A DNA stretch of 64,000 nucleotides from Leifsonia sp. 1010. Lineage in GTDB: Bacteria; Actinomycetota; Actinomycetes; Actinomycetales; Microbacteriaceae. A program made the translations under genes and the position numbers. The stretch lies in assembly GCF_031455295.1 (NCBI RefSeq), contig NZ_JAVDSL010000003.1, forward strand, positions 186,001 through 250,000. The letters are read 5' to 3'. This document shows, one piece after another, positions 42,981 to 52,205 of this stretch; positions within the stretch are counted from its first letter, which is position 1, and every line of letters begins with the position of its first letter. The notes under the pieces were generated by a model. It was given only the letters and a program-made list of their open reading frames with translations. It did not search any database and had not been told where the DNA came from.

Positions 42981-44249
42981 TCAGGCCTCCAGCGGAGCGC
43001 CCTGCGCGTCGATGCCGACCGCGTCCAGCATGGCCGCGAGCACGGCCTCCTCGTCCTCCAGCGGCTGCAGCGGGTCGCCCGAGACGAACACCCGCACCTG
43101 CAGAAGGGCCTGGTGGGCCAGCATGGCGAGGCCGGAAACGACGCGGCCGCCCACCGACTCCCACTGGCGGGCCAGCGGCGTGGGCCACGGCTCGTACGCG
43201 ACGTCGAACAGGATGGACCGGCGCCGCGTGGAGTCGGTGTAGACCGCCTCGGTGGTGGTGCCGCCCGGCAGGGTGCTGATGACGAGGTCGGGCACGTCCA
43301 GCGAGCGGTCCGCCTGGGAGAACGGACGGATGCGCACCCGCAGGCCGAGCTGGTTCGCCAGCGGTTCGATCCAGGCGCTGCGCTCCAGGTCGCGCACGTG
43401 CGCGTCCACCCGGTCGGCGCCGAGCTCCGCCGCCGCGACGAGCGCCGACGCTGCGGTCGCTCCCCCGCCCAGGATGTGGACGTAGTGCGCCTGCTCGAGC
43501 CCGGCCGCCTGCAGGGCTCGGACGATGCCGGCGACGTCGGTGTTGAAGCCGCGGACCGCCTCGCCGTCGAGGAGCACGGTGTTCGCTCCCCCGGTCTGCT
43601 CCGCGATGCGGTCGGTCTCGGTGAGGAGCGGGAGTACGGCCTTCTTCAGCGGCATGGTCAGAGACAGCCCGCGCCACTCCGGGCCGAGGCCCGCGATGAA
43701 CTCCGGCAGTGCGTCCTCGGTGACATCGATGGCCTCGTACGACCAGTCCATCCCGAGCGCCTCATACGCGGCCTGGTGCAGCTGCGGCGACTTGGAGTGG
43801 GCGATCGGCGACCCGAGCACCGCGAGCTTGCGGCTCGGGGCCTTCGGCTTGCGGGGCTTGGATGCTGTCGACTTCGCGGAGATCTTGGTCGGCTGCTTCG
43901 CGGGAGCCTTCGCCGGCTCGGGCGCGGGTTCCGGCTCTGCCGCAGTCTCGGGCTCGGACTCCGGCTCCGCCTCGTCCTCGCCCTCCGCCTCGTCCTCCGG
44001 CTCGTCGTGCGGCGCCTCCCGCTCGACGGCCTCCTCCGCATCCTCGACCGCTGCCTCCTCGGCCTGGCGCTCCCGCTCAGCCTCGACGAGCGCGGCGATC
44101 GACGCCTCCGCCGATGCCTCGGACACGCCGTCCTCGACGGCCGCCTGCTCGTCGGCCTCGTCTGCCTGCGAGTCCTCGACCGTGTCGTCCTCGAGCACCG
44201 CGGGCTCCGCCAGGTCCTCGTCGCGCCGCTGCTTGCTCGTGTCACTCAT
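42981..44249 (-). CDS. aroE: Shikimate dehydrogenase with long acidic N-terminal extension
   Basis: AroE reduces dehydroshikimate with NADPH. The core starts at about residue 140 (RKLAVLGSPIAHSKSPQLH). It has the catalytic lysine in TMPLKKAVLP and NTDVAG, and the nucleotide loop LGGGATAASA. The first 139 residues are low-complexity: Glu/Asp/Ala-rich up to about 115, then Lys/Ala/Pro-rich. The ATG at 44249 overlaps mltG by 8 nt. A downstream start would trim the extension, but no good internal start with a ribosome site is seen. The core is shorter than E. coli AroE and may be less active. Confidence 0.9.
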   Translation of the reverse strand: MSDTSKQRRDEDLAEPAVLEDDTVEDSQADEADEQAAVEDGVSEASAEASIAALVEAERERQAEEAAVEDAEEAVEREAPHDEPEDEAEGEDEAEPESEPETAAEPEPAPEPAKAPAKQPTKISAKSTASKPRKPKAPSRKLAVLGSPIAHSKSPQLHQAAYEALGMDWSYEAIDVTEDALPEFIAGLGPEWRGLSLTMPLKKAVLPLLTETDRIAEQTGGANTVLLDGEAVRGFNTDVAGIVRALQAAGLEQAHYVHILGGGATAASALVAAAELGADRVDAHVRDLERSAWIEPLANQLGLRVRIRPFSQADRSLDVPDLVISTLPGGTTTEAVYTDSTRRRSILFDVAYEPWPTPLARQWESVGGRVVSGLAMLAHQALLQVRVFVSGDPLQPLEDEEAVLAAMLDAVGIDAQGAPLEA

Positions 44250-45966
44250 AGCCGGGGTTGTCCCTCATCCACTGCTGCCATTTCTCCACCGCTGCCTCGT
44301 GTTCGGCCTGCGTGGTGGAGAAGATCGTCTCTCCGGTCTGGAGGTTCCAGGTCACGAAGTACATCCAAGTGCCGTCGGCGGGATGCTGCACCGCGTTGAT
44401 CGCCAGGTCGCCCGGGTTCGAGATCGGGCCGACCGGCAGACCGGGATGCACGTAGGTGTTGTACGGGTTCGCGGCGTCCTCGCGCTCGGCGTCGGTCGTC
44501 TCCACTCGGTCGGTGTGGCCGGTGCCGTAGGCGACCGTCGCGTCCGACTGCAGGTCCCATCCCTGGGCCAGCCGGTTGAGGAAGACCCGGGCGACCTTGG
44601 GGTAGTCGTCCTTCAGGCCGGCCTCGCGCTGCACGACGGACGCGAGCACGACCGTGTTCCAGCGGTTCTGCGGGGCGACGCCCGCCTCGTCGAGCGCCTG
44701 GAACATCCGGTCGACCATCGTCTTGATCGCCTGCTGCGCCGTCGTCCCCGGTGCGAAGGTGTAGGTCGCCGGGAACAGGAAGCCCTCGAGCGACTTGGCC
44801 TCGGCGGGGAGCCCGTACGCGGCCGGGTTCGCGGCGGCGCTCTGGAGGTCGGCAAGAGGGATCTTGGTCGCGTCGGACACCGTCTGCAGGATGTCCTTCT
44901 CCGGGGTCCCCTCCGGGATGACCGCGGTGTTCTCGACGCGCGAGGACGGATCCTTCAGGGCGGCAAGCGCCGCTGCCGCGCTCATCTGCTTCGCGAGCTT
45001 GAATACGCCGGGCTGGAACTCCACATCCGGCTTCTGGCGCAGCAGCAGCGAATAGAACGCGTCGTACGTCTTGACGACGCCCGCCTTCGCGAGATTCTCC
45101 GAGATGGTGGAGCCGTCGTCGCCGGACTTGATCGTGAACATCACCTCGCCCGTCCCGTTGCCCTTGTAGTCGTTCTCGGGCGGGAAAAGCGCGTTCTGCA
45201 CCTTGGCGATCTGCGGCTGGAAGATGGCGTACGCGGCGCCGGCCATGCCGCCCAGGATGCCGAGCACGACGATGGTGACGATCAGCCGCTTGACCCACCG
45301 GCGCTTCTTCGGCGGCTCGTCATGCGACAGATAGTTCTGCTGCCGCCAGACGAGGGGATGATCGTTCTCTGCGGTCTCGTCCTCGGTATCCTCCAGCACG
45401 CCGAAGATGGTACGCGCAGGGTGGTCGTGGTGCGACGGCGTCTGGTCGTCGGACCCATGGCGCGCGGCGACGGAGACCGTCTCGGGCTCCTCGACGTGAG
45501 CGATCGGCCCGGTGATCACGGCGTCGAAGTCGAGGCCGGCGAGGGCCGCACGGTCGGCCGGGGTCTCCTGCGACGGGATCGGGGAGGAGATCGGCGTGCT
45601 GTCGTCGAACAGCGACCACGGCGTCGCGGACGGGGACTGCGCGGCCGAGACGGGAGCTCCGGGGGCGGACGGCTCCTGCTGCGACGACGGCTCCTGCTGC
45701 GGCGGCTCCGCCTGCGGCGGCTCCTGCTGCGACGGCAGCGGTTGCTGCGGCGCCGGCTTCTCCGGGGCCGTCGACTGCACCTGCTCGGGCCGCGTCTGCG
45801 ACTCCTCCGCCTGGCGCTGCTGCGCCTCGCGGGCGGCCCGCGCCTCGCGGCGCGTCATCGGCGGACGCTCGCCGCTGTCCGTCGCCGGCGTCTGCGGCGG
45901 CGACGGCGGCCGGTTCACGGCCGGGAAGGCGGGCGGCTCGGGCCGCTCTGGGTGGTTCTGAGCCAA
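44242..45966 (-). CDS. mltG: Endolytic murein transglycosylase MltG
   Basis: MltG cuts nascent peptidoglycan and ends glycan strands. The 574-residue protein has a 225-residue cytoplasmic part that is Pro/Gln/Glu-rich, a basic stop (PPKKRRWVKR), one membrane helix (about 228-249) and the YceG domain. The catalytic Glu lies in LASVVQREAGLKDDYPKVA, and HPGLPVGPISNPG is the family signature. I chose TTG at 45966, 1 nt after the ruvX stop; the start is uncertain (an ATG lies at 45858). It follows ruvX and precedes aroE, as in many bacteria. Confidence 0.93.
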   Translation of the reverse strand: MAQNHPERPEPPAFPAVNRPPSPPQTPATDSGERPPMTRREARAAREAQQRQAEESQTRPEQVQSTAPEKPAPQQPLPSQQEPPQAEPPQQEPSSQQEPSAPGAPVSAAQSPSATPWSLFDDSTPISSPIPSQETPADRAALAGLDFDAVITGPIAHVEEPETVSVAARHGSDDQTPSHHDHPARTIFGVLEDTEDETAENDHPLVWRQQNYLSHDEPPKKRRWVKRLIVTIVVLGILGGMAGAAYAIFQPQIAKVQNALFPPENDYKGNGTGEVMFTIKSGDDGSTISENLAKAGVVKTYDAFYSLLLRQKPDVEFQPGVFKLAKQMSAAAALAALKDPSSRVENTAVIPEGTPEKDILQTVSDATKIPLADLQSAAANPAAYGLPAEAKSLEGFLFPATYTFAPGTTAQQAIKTMVDRMFQALDEAGVAPQNRWNTVVLASVVQREAGLKDDYPKVARVFLNRLAQGWDLQSDATVAYGTGHTDRVETTDAEREDAANPYNTYVHPGLPVGPISNPGDLAINAVQHPADGTWMYFVTWNLQTGETIFSTTQAEHEAAVEKWQQWMRDNPGYE

Positions 45967-45967
45967 G

Positions 45968-46435
45968 CTACTGTCCAATGCTCGATTCGACGGGGTCACC
46001 CGGCGGACGGCCTGTGGCCCGTTCCGCATCGAGGGCGTGCTGCAAAATTATCGTGGCGGCCACCTGATCCACCACCGGACGCGCCTTCTTCGCGTTCCTG
46101 CCCGACGCGCGGAGCGCCGAGGCCGCCGACACGGTCGACAGGCGTTCGTCGACCAGCCGCACCGGGATCCCGACCTCGACGGCCAGAGACTCGGCGAAAC
46201 CGATCGCGTCCGCCGTGGATGCAGTGTGCGCGCCCGAGAGCGCCAACGGTAGTCCGACGATAACCTCGAAGGCTCCGAGTTCGCCGACGATCTCGGCGAT
46301 CCGCCGACGATCCGCAGCGTCCTCGGAGCGAGGGACCGTCTCGACCGGGGTGGCCAGCATCCCGTGCAGGTCGGACCGGCTCACGCCGATCCTGACCTTG
46401 CCGACGTCGATGCCGATCCGCACCCCGCTGCGCAC
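45968..46435 (-). CDS. ruvX: Holliday junction resolvase-like / pre-16S rRNA nuclease YqgF
   Basis: YqgF is an RNase H-fold enzyme that matures the 5' end of 16S rRNA. The 155-residue protein has GIDVGKVRIGVSRSD (first Asp), VIVGLPLALSG, and LVDERLSTVSA with a catalytic Glu, plus DQVAATIILQ. The start is GTG at 46435, 6 nt after the alaS stop. It precedes mltG as in many bacteria. Confidence 0.95.
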   Translation of the reverse strand: MRSGVRIGIDVGKVRIGVSRSDLHGMLATPVETVPRSEDAADRRRIAEIVGELGAFEVIVGLPLALSGAHTASTADAIGFAESLAVEVGIPVRLVDERLSTVSAASALRASGRNAKKARPVVDQVAATIILQHALDAERATGRPPGDPVESSIGQ

Positions 46436-46441
46436 GCGGTG

Positions 46442-49096
46442 CTATCCGATCGCCGAGACGACGGCGCTCAGCGCCGCGGGGATCGCGTCCGCGTCGGTCC
46501 CGCCGCCCTGCGCCAGGTCGGCCTTGCCGCCGCCACCGCCGCCGAGCACGCCCGCCGCCGTCTTCGCGAGCGCACCCGCGTTGACGCCCGCGTCGCGAGC
46601 CGCCTGGTTGGTCCCGACGATCACGACCGGCTTGCCGCCGGCGCGGGCCGCGAGAGCGACCGCCGCGGCGTCCGAACCGAGGCGCTCGCGCACCGTGGTG
46701 ACCAGCATCCGCAGATCGTCCGCGCTGTTCAGCGTGCCCGCGTCCTCGGCCACGACGGTGACCGCTCCGCGACGCGACGCCGACTCGAGCAGCGACGGAA
46801 CCTTGTCGAGCACCGCACGGGCCTCGAACGCCTGGATGCGCTTCTCGGCCGCCTTGAGGCTCGCCATCAGGTCGGCGATCTTCTCGGGCAGCTGCTCGCG
46901 CGGCGTCTTGAGGGAGCTCGACAGCTGCGACACGATCGTGCGCTCGACCGCGAGGTCCTTGAACGCCTCCAGGCCGACCAGCGACTCGACGCGGCGGTTC
47001 GTCGAACCGACCGACGACTCGCTGACCAGGTTGATCATCCCGATCTCGGAGCTCGTCGAGACGTGCGTGCCCGCGCAGAGCTCGCGCGACCACGGGCCGC
47101 CGATGTCGACGACGCGCACGACATCGCCGTACTTCTCACCGAACAGCGCCATGGCGCCGAGCGCCTTCGCCTCGCTCAGGGGCAGCTCGCGGGTCGTGAC
47201 CTCGAGGTTCTGCCGGATGGCGTTGTTCGAGATCTCCTCGATCTCGCTCCGCGTCTCGGCCGACAGCGCCTGGTTCCAGGAGAAGTCGAGACGCAGGTAG
47301 CCGGCCTTGTTGTACGAGCCGGACTGGTGCGCGTTGGAGCCGAGCACCTGGCGGAGCGCCGCGTGGATGATGTGGGTGCCCGAGTGCGCCTGTCGCGCGC
47401 CGCGGCGGTAGTCCGCATCCACGATGCTCGTCGCCGGCGCGCCGACGCCGACCTCGCCGCTGCGGACCAGCACCTTGTGGCTGATCAGGCCCTTCACGGG
47501 CTTCTGCACGTCGAGCACGTCGAGCTCGTAGCCGGGGCCGACGATCGAGCCGGCGTCCGCATCCTGTCCGCCGGACTCCGCGTAGAGCGCGGTCGCGCCG
47601 AGGATGACCTCCGCGACCTGGCCCTCGCGGGCGCTGTTCACCGAGTGACCGTCGACGATGAGGCCGAGGATGCTCGACTCCGTCTGCAACTCGGTGTACC
47701 CGGTGAACACGGTCTCGCCGAGCGAGCGGAAGCTGCTGTACACCGACAGGTCGGCCAGGGCCGTCTTCTTCGCCTTCGCGTCCGCCTTCGCCCGCGAGCG
47801 CTGGTCGGCCATGAGCTTGTCGAACGCGCCGCGATCGACGGTGAGCCCGGCCTCCTCCGCCATCTCCAGGGTGAGGTCGATCGGGAAGCCGTACGTGTCG
47901 TGCAGGAGGAACGCGGTGTCGCCCGCGAGCTGCTTCCGCCCCTCCTTCTGCGTGGTCGCCACCGCGGTGTCCAGGATGCTCGTGCCCGCCGTGAGCGTGC
48001 GGAGGAAGGTCTCCTCCTCCGCGTAGGCGAGCTGTGAGATGCGGTCGAACTCGGTGTCGACCTCCGGGTACGCCGCCTTCATCGCGTCGCGCGAGACGGG
48101 GAAGAGCTCCGGGAAGGTCGCGGTCTCGACGCCGAGCAGGCGCATGGCGCGCACCGTGCGGCGGAGGAGGCGGCGCAGCACGTAGCCGCGTCCCTCGTTT
48201 GACGGGGTGACGCCGTCGGCCATCAGCATGAGGGCGCTGCGGACGTGGTCGGCCACGACGCGCAACCGCACGTCGTCCTCGTGCGCCTCGTTGCCGTAGG
48301 GCTTCTCGGCGAGCTCGGCCGCGCGGTCGAGCACCGGGCGCACCTGGTCGATCTCGTACATGTTGTCGACGCCCTGCTTGAGGAACGCGACGCGCTCGAG
48401 ACCCATGCCGGTGTCGATGTTCTTCTTCGGCAGGTCGCCGAGGATCTCGAACTCCTTGCCGTCGCCCTCGCCGCGCAGGTACTGCATGAAGACGAGGTTC
48501 CAGATCTCGACGTAGCGGTCGTCGTCCGTCGCCGGGCCGCCGTCGATGCCGTAGGCGGGGCCGCGGTCGAAGAAGATCTCCGAGCAGGGGCCCGCGGGGC
48601 CGGGCTGGCCGGTCGACCAGTAGTTGGTGTCCTTGCCGAGGCCCTGGATGCGGTCGGCCGGCAGGGTCGAGACGCGCTGCCAGATCTCGCGCGCCTCGTC
48701 GTCCTCTTCATAGACCGTGACCCACAGGTCCTTCGGGTCGAAGCCGAGACCACCGTCGTCCTCCGACGTCGTCAGCAGCTCCCAGGCGAAGGTGATCGCC
48801 TGCTCCTTGAAGTAGTCGCCGAAGGAGAAGTTGCCGCACATCTGGAAGAACGTGCCGTGCCGCGGCGTCTTGCCGACCTCGTCGATGTCGAGCGTGCGGA
48901 TGCACTTCTGGACGCTCGTCGCCCGCGGGAACGGCGCCGGCACCACACCGGTCAGGTACGGGACGAAGGGCACCATCCCGGCCACCGTGAAGAGCAGCGA
49001 CGGGTCGTCGCTGACCAGGGATGCGGAGGGGACGACGGTGTGGCCGCGCTGCGCGAAGAAGTCGAGCCAGCGGCGGTGGATTTCAGCGGTCTGCAT
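46442..49096 (-). CDS. alaS: Alanyl-tRNA synthetase
   Basis: AlaS charges tRNA-Ala. The 884-residue protein has the class II catalytic core (EIHRRWLDFFAQRGH near the start, FFQMCGNFSFGDYFKE), an editing domain with HSGTHIIHAAL and CAGTHVSTSSEIG (metal ligands), and the C-terminal glycine-rich tail GVLGGGGGGKADLAQGGG. The ATG at 49096 has a weak site (GGAACCC). It leads the alaS-ruvX-mltG-aroE unit. Confidence 0.98.
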   Translation of the reverse strand: MQTAEIHRRWLDFFAQRGHTVVPSASLVSDDPSLLFTVAGMVPFVPYLTGVVPAPFPRATSVQKCIRTLDIDEVGKTPRHGTFFQMCGNFSFGDYFKEQAITFAWELLTTSEDDGGLGFDPKDLWVTVYEEDDEAREIWQRVSTLPADRIQGLGKDTNYWSTGQPGPAGPCSEIFFDRGPAYGIDGGPATDDDRYVEIWNLVFMQYLRGEGDGKEFEILGDLPKKNIDTGMGLERVAFLKQGVDNMYEIDQVRPVLDRAAELAEKPYGNEAHEDDVRLRVVADHVRSALMLMADGVTPSNEGRGYVLRRLLRRTVRAMRLLGVETATFPELFPVSRDAMKAAYPEVDTEFDRISQLAYAEEETFLRTLTAGTSILDTAVATTQKEGRKQLAGDTAFLLHDTYGFPIDLTLEMAEEAGLTVDRGAFDKLMADQRSRAKADAKAKKTALADLSVYSSFRSLGETVFTGYTELQTESSILGLIVDGHSVNSAREGQVAEVILGATALYAESGGQDADAGSIVGPGYELDVLDVQKPVKGLISHKVLVRSGEVGVGAPATSIVDADYRRGARQAHSGTHIIHAALRQVLGSNAHQSGSYNKAGYLRLDFSWNQALSAETRSEIEEISNNAIRQNLEVTTRELPLSEAKALGAMALFGEKYGDVVRVVDIGGPWSRELCAGTHVSTSSEIGMINLVSESSVGSTNRRVESLVGLEAFKDLAVERTIVSQLSSSLKTPREQLPEKIADLMASLKAAEKRIQAFEARAVLDKVPSLLESASRRGAVTVVAEDAGTLNSADDLRMLVTTVRERLGSDAAAVALAARAGGKPVVIVGTNQAARDAGVNAGALAKTAAGVLGGGGGGKADLAQGGGTDADAIPAALSAVVSAIG

Positions 49097-49141
49097 GGGT
49101 TCCGGTCGATCGAAGTCTGCGGGTGGGAAGGAAGGGGGGCG

Positions 49142-49333
49142 TCAGTCGCCCTGGATGGCCGAACGGATCTCGGCCTCGCGCTGACGGTATCCGTCCGTGA
49201 CGGCCTCCCCGAAGTCGCGCGCCTTCTGGTCGATGTTGCTGAAGAATTCGCGACCCTTGGGGGTCTCGTTGACCTTGTGGGCGACGGCGAAGCCGATGGC
49301 CACGCCGATGAGCAACCACAGGAAACTCTTCAT
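49142..49333 (-). CDS. Small YtxH-like membrane protein
   Basis: This 63-residue protein has one membrane helix (about 3-19) and a charged helical tail (VNETPKGREFFSNIDQKARD). Such a protein lies between rpsD and alaS in many actinobacteria. The site GGGAGGATCAGC precedes the ATG well. The function is unknown. Confidence 0.8.
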   Translation of the reverse strand: MKSFLWLLIGVAIGFAVAHKVNETPKGREFFSNIDQKARDFGEAVTDGYRQREAEIRSAIQGD

Positions 49334-49390
49334 GCTGATCCTCCCTCTCTGGATGCCGCCGCGCGCGGGCGCGGCGCACGAGAGTCAAGT

Positions 49391-49774
49391 CTAGTGCGAG
49401 CCGCCGCGTGCCTTCCTGGAGCCGAATCCTCCGGCCGCCCGGAACGCCGCGCGCGCCGCGGCGCTGAAGCCGGCGAGCTTGATCAGCGGGCCGCCGACCG
49501 TCGCGGCGAACAACGCCACCAGGGCCGACACGTTGCCGGTGACGTCCGCGACGTTCTTGGTGATCACATCCACCCGGGCGAGCTGCTTGTTGGTCTCCTG
49601 CAGCGTCGTCGCGGTCTCGTCGAGGATCGGCGTGATGCCGTCGCTCGCCTCCTTGATGGCGTCGCGCGTCGAGTCGAGCACGCGCCCCATCTTGATCAGG
49701 GGGATGGCGATGAAGCCGACGAGGACCGCGAACACGACGGCCGCGATCAACCCTGCGATGTCTCCTCCGGACAC
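49391..49774 (-). CDS. DUF948-type membrane protein
   Basis: This 127-residue protein has an N-terminal membrane helix (about 5-25) and an amphipathic coiled-coil region (DSTRDAIKEASDGITPILDE), a pattern seen in DUF948 proteins. It ends with a basic, Gly-rich tail. I used GTG at 49774, which has AAGGAG 5 nt upstream; the ATG at 49789 has no site. It lies beside rpsD and the small membrane protein, a conserved order of unknown purpose. Confidence 0.8.
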   Translation of the reverse strand: MSGGDIAGLIAAVVFAVLVGFIAIPLIKMGRVLDSTRDAIKEASDGITPILDETATTLQETNKQLARVDVITKNVADVTGNVSALVALFAATVGGPLIKLAGFSAAARAAFRAAGGFGSRKARGGSH

Positions 49775-49811
49775 GTGGGCTCCTTCCATTCCGCCTCAGG
49801 CATACGGGTAA

Positions 49812-49817
49812 AGCGTA
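49812..49817 (-). promoter_or_regulatory. Candidate -10 box for the DUF948 gene
   Basis: TACGCT on the minus strand lies beyond the rpsD terminator and would give a leader of about 30 nt to the GTG at 49774. No good -35 is seen. Confidence 0.35.
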
Positions 49818-49876
49818 GTCGCACGCGCGGGCTGCGGGAACGGCGGGAGTACGAATGGCGTGGCCGGAAACGACGA

Positions 49877-49907
49877 ACGGGGCCGCGACGAAGAGTCGCG
49901 ACCCCGT
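49877..49907 (-). terminator. Terminator of rpsD
   Basis: ACGGGG-C-CGCGAC pairs with GTCGCG-A-CCCCGT around a 5-nt loop, 18 nt after the rpsD stop. It has one C-A mismatch. Confidence 0.75.
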
Positions 49908-49925
49908 CCGGGGTGGTGCTGATGC

Positions 49926-50549
49926 TCAGCGAGCCGCGTAGTACTCGACGACCAGCTGGACCTCACAGGTCACGGGGACCTCAGCGCGCTTCGGGCGACG
50001 CACGAGGCGGGCCTGCAGCTTGTCGATCTCGACATCCAGGTAGCCCGGGGTCTTCGGCAGAACGTCGAGGTGACCGCCGGCGGCCGCGACCTGGAAGGGC
50101 TCGGTGCCCTCGGAGCGGGCCTTGACGTGGATGAGCTGGCCCGGCTTCACGCGGAAGGACGGGCGGTCGACGAGCTGGCCGTCGACGAGGATGTGACGGT
50201 GCACGACGAACTGGCGCGCCTGCGTGATGGTGCGGGCGAAGCCGGCGCGGAGCACGAGGGCGTCCAGACGCATCTCGAGGAGCTCGACCAGGTTCTCACC
50301 GGTCAGGCCCTGCGTACGGCGGGCCTCCTCGAAGGCGATCCGGAGCTGCTTCTCGCGGATGCCGTACTGGGCGCGCAGACGCTGCTTCTCGCGCAGACGC
50401 ACGGCGTAGTCCGAGTCGGCCTTGCGCTTGGTGCGGCCGTGCTCACCCGGAGCGTAGGGGCGCTTCTCCATGTAGCGCGCCGCCTTCGGGGTGAGCGGGA
50501 TGCCCAGGGCCCGCGACTCGCGGGTCTTGCTGCGGGAACGTGAAGACAC
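49926..50549 (-). CDS. rpsD: 30S ribosomal protein S4
   Basis: S4 starts assembly of the 30S body and often represses its own message. The 207-residue protein has the S4 domain (LEMRLDALVLRAGFARTITQARQFVVHRHI) and YAPGEHGRTKRK. The start is GTG at 50549, with AAAGGAAACC directly before. It stands alone, not in the alpha operon, and has a long leader. The tail LVVEYYAAR is standard. Confidence 0.98.
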   Translation of the reverse strand: MSSRSRSKTRESRALGIPLTPKAARYMEKRPYAPGEHGRTKRKADSDYAVRLREKQRLRAQYGIREKQLRIAFEEARRTQGLTGENLVELLEMRLDALVLRAGFARTITQARQFVVHRHILVDGQLVDRPSFRVKPGQLIHVKARSEGTEPFQVAAAGGHLDVLPKTPGYLDVEIDKLQARLVRRPKRAEVPVTCEVQLVVEYYAAR

Positions 50550-50706
50550 GGTTTCCTTTCGAAAGTTCTCTCTGACGTGATGGATGCGGGCATACGTGTG
50601 CGCCCGCAGAGAGAGGGATTGTCGCCAGGGACGCCCGGCTACAGGGCTCTTCCCATCGAATCGTGGACGCGGCAGCCGCACCCCGAACACGCTTCTAGGC
50701 GCAGAA

Positions 50707-50712
50707 AGTCTA
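50707..50712 (-). promoter_or_regulatory. Candidate -10 box for rpsD
   Basis: TAGACT on the minus strand just after the rarA stop would give a leader of about 155 nt. No good -35 is visible. Confidence 0.35.
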
Positions 50713-50723
50713 ACAGATCGCAG

Positions 50724-52064
50724 TCAGCGCCCGCGCACGATGCGACGCAGCTTCGCGAGGCGGGCGGAGACGTCCCGTTCGTTGCCGTGCTCGGTGGGCG
50801 TGTAGTACGTCGTGCCGGCCAGCTCGTCCGGCAGATACTGCTGCTCGAGCACGCCGAGCGCGTCGTCGTGCGGGTACTTGTAGCCCTTGCCGTGACCGAG
50901 CCGTTTGGCGCCGGGATAGTGGGCGTCGCGGAGGTGCTTGGGGACGCGACCGATCTTGCCCGCGCGCACGTCGGCGATCGCGGCGTCGAGCGCCATGTAC
51001 GCGGCGTTCGATTTCGGTGCGGTTGCGAGGTGCACGACGGCCTGGGCGAGAGGGATGCGGCCCTCCGGCATCCCGATGTACTGCACAGCGTCGGCCGCGG
51101 CGATGGCGACGCCGAGGGCCTGCGGGTCGGCCATCCCGATGTCCTCCGACGCCAGCACGATGATGCGGCGGGCGATGAAGCGCGGATCCTCCCCCGCCTC
51201 GATCATGCGCGCGAGGTAGTGCAGGGACGCGTCGACGTCGGAGCCCCTCACCGACTTGATGAAGGCGCTGATGACGTCGTAATGCTCGTCGCCGTTGCGG
51301 TCGTAGCGGAGCAGCGCGCGGTCGACGGCCTGCGCGACGAGCTCGGCGGTGATGACCGGCTTCTTCTTGGAGGTCGCCGGCGTTGCCGACGCCGCTGTGA
51401 CCGAGGCTGCCTCCAGCGCCGTCAGCGCCCGGCGGGCGTCGCCCGACGCGAGGCGGATCAGGGCGGCACGCGCCTCCGGGTCGAGCGTGTACTGGCCGCC
51501 GAGACCGCGGTCGTCGGCCACGGCTCGGTCGATGACGACGCCGAGGTCGTCGTCGCTCAGCGTCTCCAGGGTGAGGAGCAGGCTGCGCGAGAGCAGCGGC
51601 GAGATGACGGAGAACGACGGATTCTCCGTCGTCGCAGCCACCAGGATGACCCAGCCGTTCTCGACGCCGGGCAGCAGCGCATCCTGCTGGGCCTTGGTGA
51701 AGCGGTGGATCTCGTCGAGGAAGAGGACGGTCGACACCCCGTAGAGGTCGCGCGTCGAGAGTGCCTCGTCCATCACCAGCCGGACATCCTTCACGCCGGC
51801 CGTCACAGCCGACAGCTCGACGAACCGGCGGCCCGAGGAGTGCGCGATCGCCTGCGCGAGGGTCGTCTTGCCCGTGCCGGGCGGACCCCACAGGATCACG
51901 GAGACCGACCCCGACTGCCCCTCCTTGTCGGAGGCGAGCGCGACCAGCGGCGAACCCGGCTTGAGGAGGTGACGCTGACCGGCCACCTCGTCGAGCGACT
52001 TCGGGCGCATGCGCACCGCGAGAGGAGTCGCTCCGGTGCGGAGCCCAGGTTGCACGTCGACCAC
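50724..52064 (-). CDS. rarA: Replication-associated recombination protein A (AAA+ ATPase)
   Basis: RarA (MgsA) is a clamp-loader-like ATPase that acts at stalled replication forks. The 446-residue protein has Walker [13 protein letters not shown], Walker [22 protein letters not shown] and sensor [16 protein letters not shown]. The C-terminal MgsA fold follows, with [23 protein letters not shown] split by a break. The start is GTG at 52064, with a TAGCCT -10 6 nt before it, so the message is probably leaderless. It diverges from the cyclophilin gene. Confidence 0.96.
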   Translation of the reverse strand: MVDVQPGLRTGATPLAVRMRPKSLDEVAGQRHLLKPGSPLVALASDKEGQSGSVSVILWGPPGTGKTTLAQAIAHSSGRRFVELSAVTAGVKDVRLVMDEALSTRDLYGVSTVLFLDEIHRFTKAQQDALLPGVENGWVILVAATTENPSFSVISPLLSRSLLLTLETLSDDDLGVVIDRAVADDRGLGGQYTLDPEARAALIRLASGDARRALTALEAASVTAASATPATSKKKPVITAELVAQAVDRALLRYDRNGDEHYDVISAFIKSVRGSDVDASLHYLARMIEAGEDPRFIARRIIVLASEDIGMADPQALGVAIAAADAVQYIGMPEGRIPLAQAVVHLATAPKSNAAYMALDAAIADVRAGKIGRVPKHLRDAHYPGAKRLGHGKGYKYPHDDALGVLEQQYLPDELAGTTYYTPTEHGNERDVSARLAKLRRIVRGR

Positions 52065-52070
52065 CCGTCC

Positions 52071-52076
52071 AGGCTA
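52071..52076 (-). promoter_or_regulatory. Candidate leaderless -10 box for rarA
   Basis: TAGCCT on the minus strand lies exactly 6 nt before the GTG of rarA. No clear -35 is visible. Confidence 0.4.
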
Positions 52077-52113
52077 GTCGCGACCACCGACAGTCCGCCT
52101 GGGAGCGGCGAGT

Positions 52114-52142
52114 TTGTCGTCCATAGGGCCGCCGGATAGGGT
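52114..52142 (+). promoter_or_regulatory. Candidate promoter of the cyclophilin gene
   Basis: TTGTCG (-35) and TAGGGT (-10) are separated by 17 nt. The start should be near 52149, giving a leader of about 57 nt. A short out-of-frame ATG lies at 52148. Confidence 0.5.
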
Positions 52143-52205
52143 TCTCCATGATCCAGCGGGCGCACGCCTCGCGGAGATCCCCCGTACCGACTCCGGAGGA
52201 CACAC

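Noticed and set aside
43525-46263. Plus-strand frame rich in Ser and Arg opposite aroE and mltG
   Set aside because: Shadow frame. The low complexity comes from the acidic AroE and Pro/Gln-rich MltG heads on the other strand.
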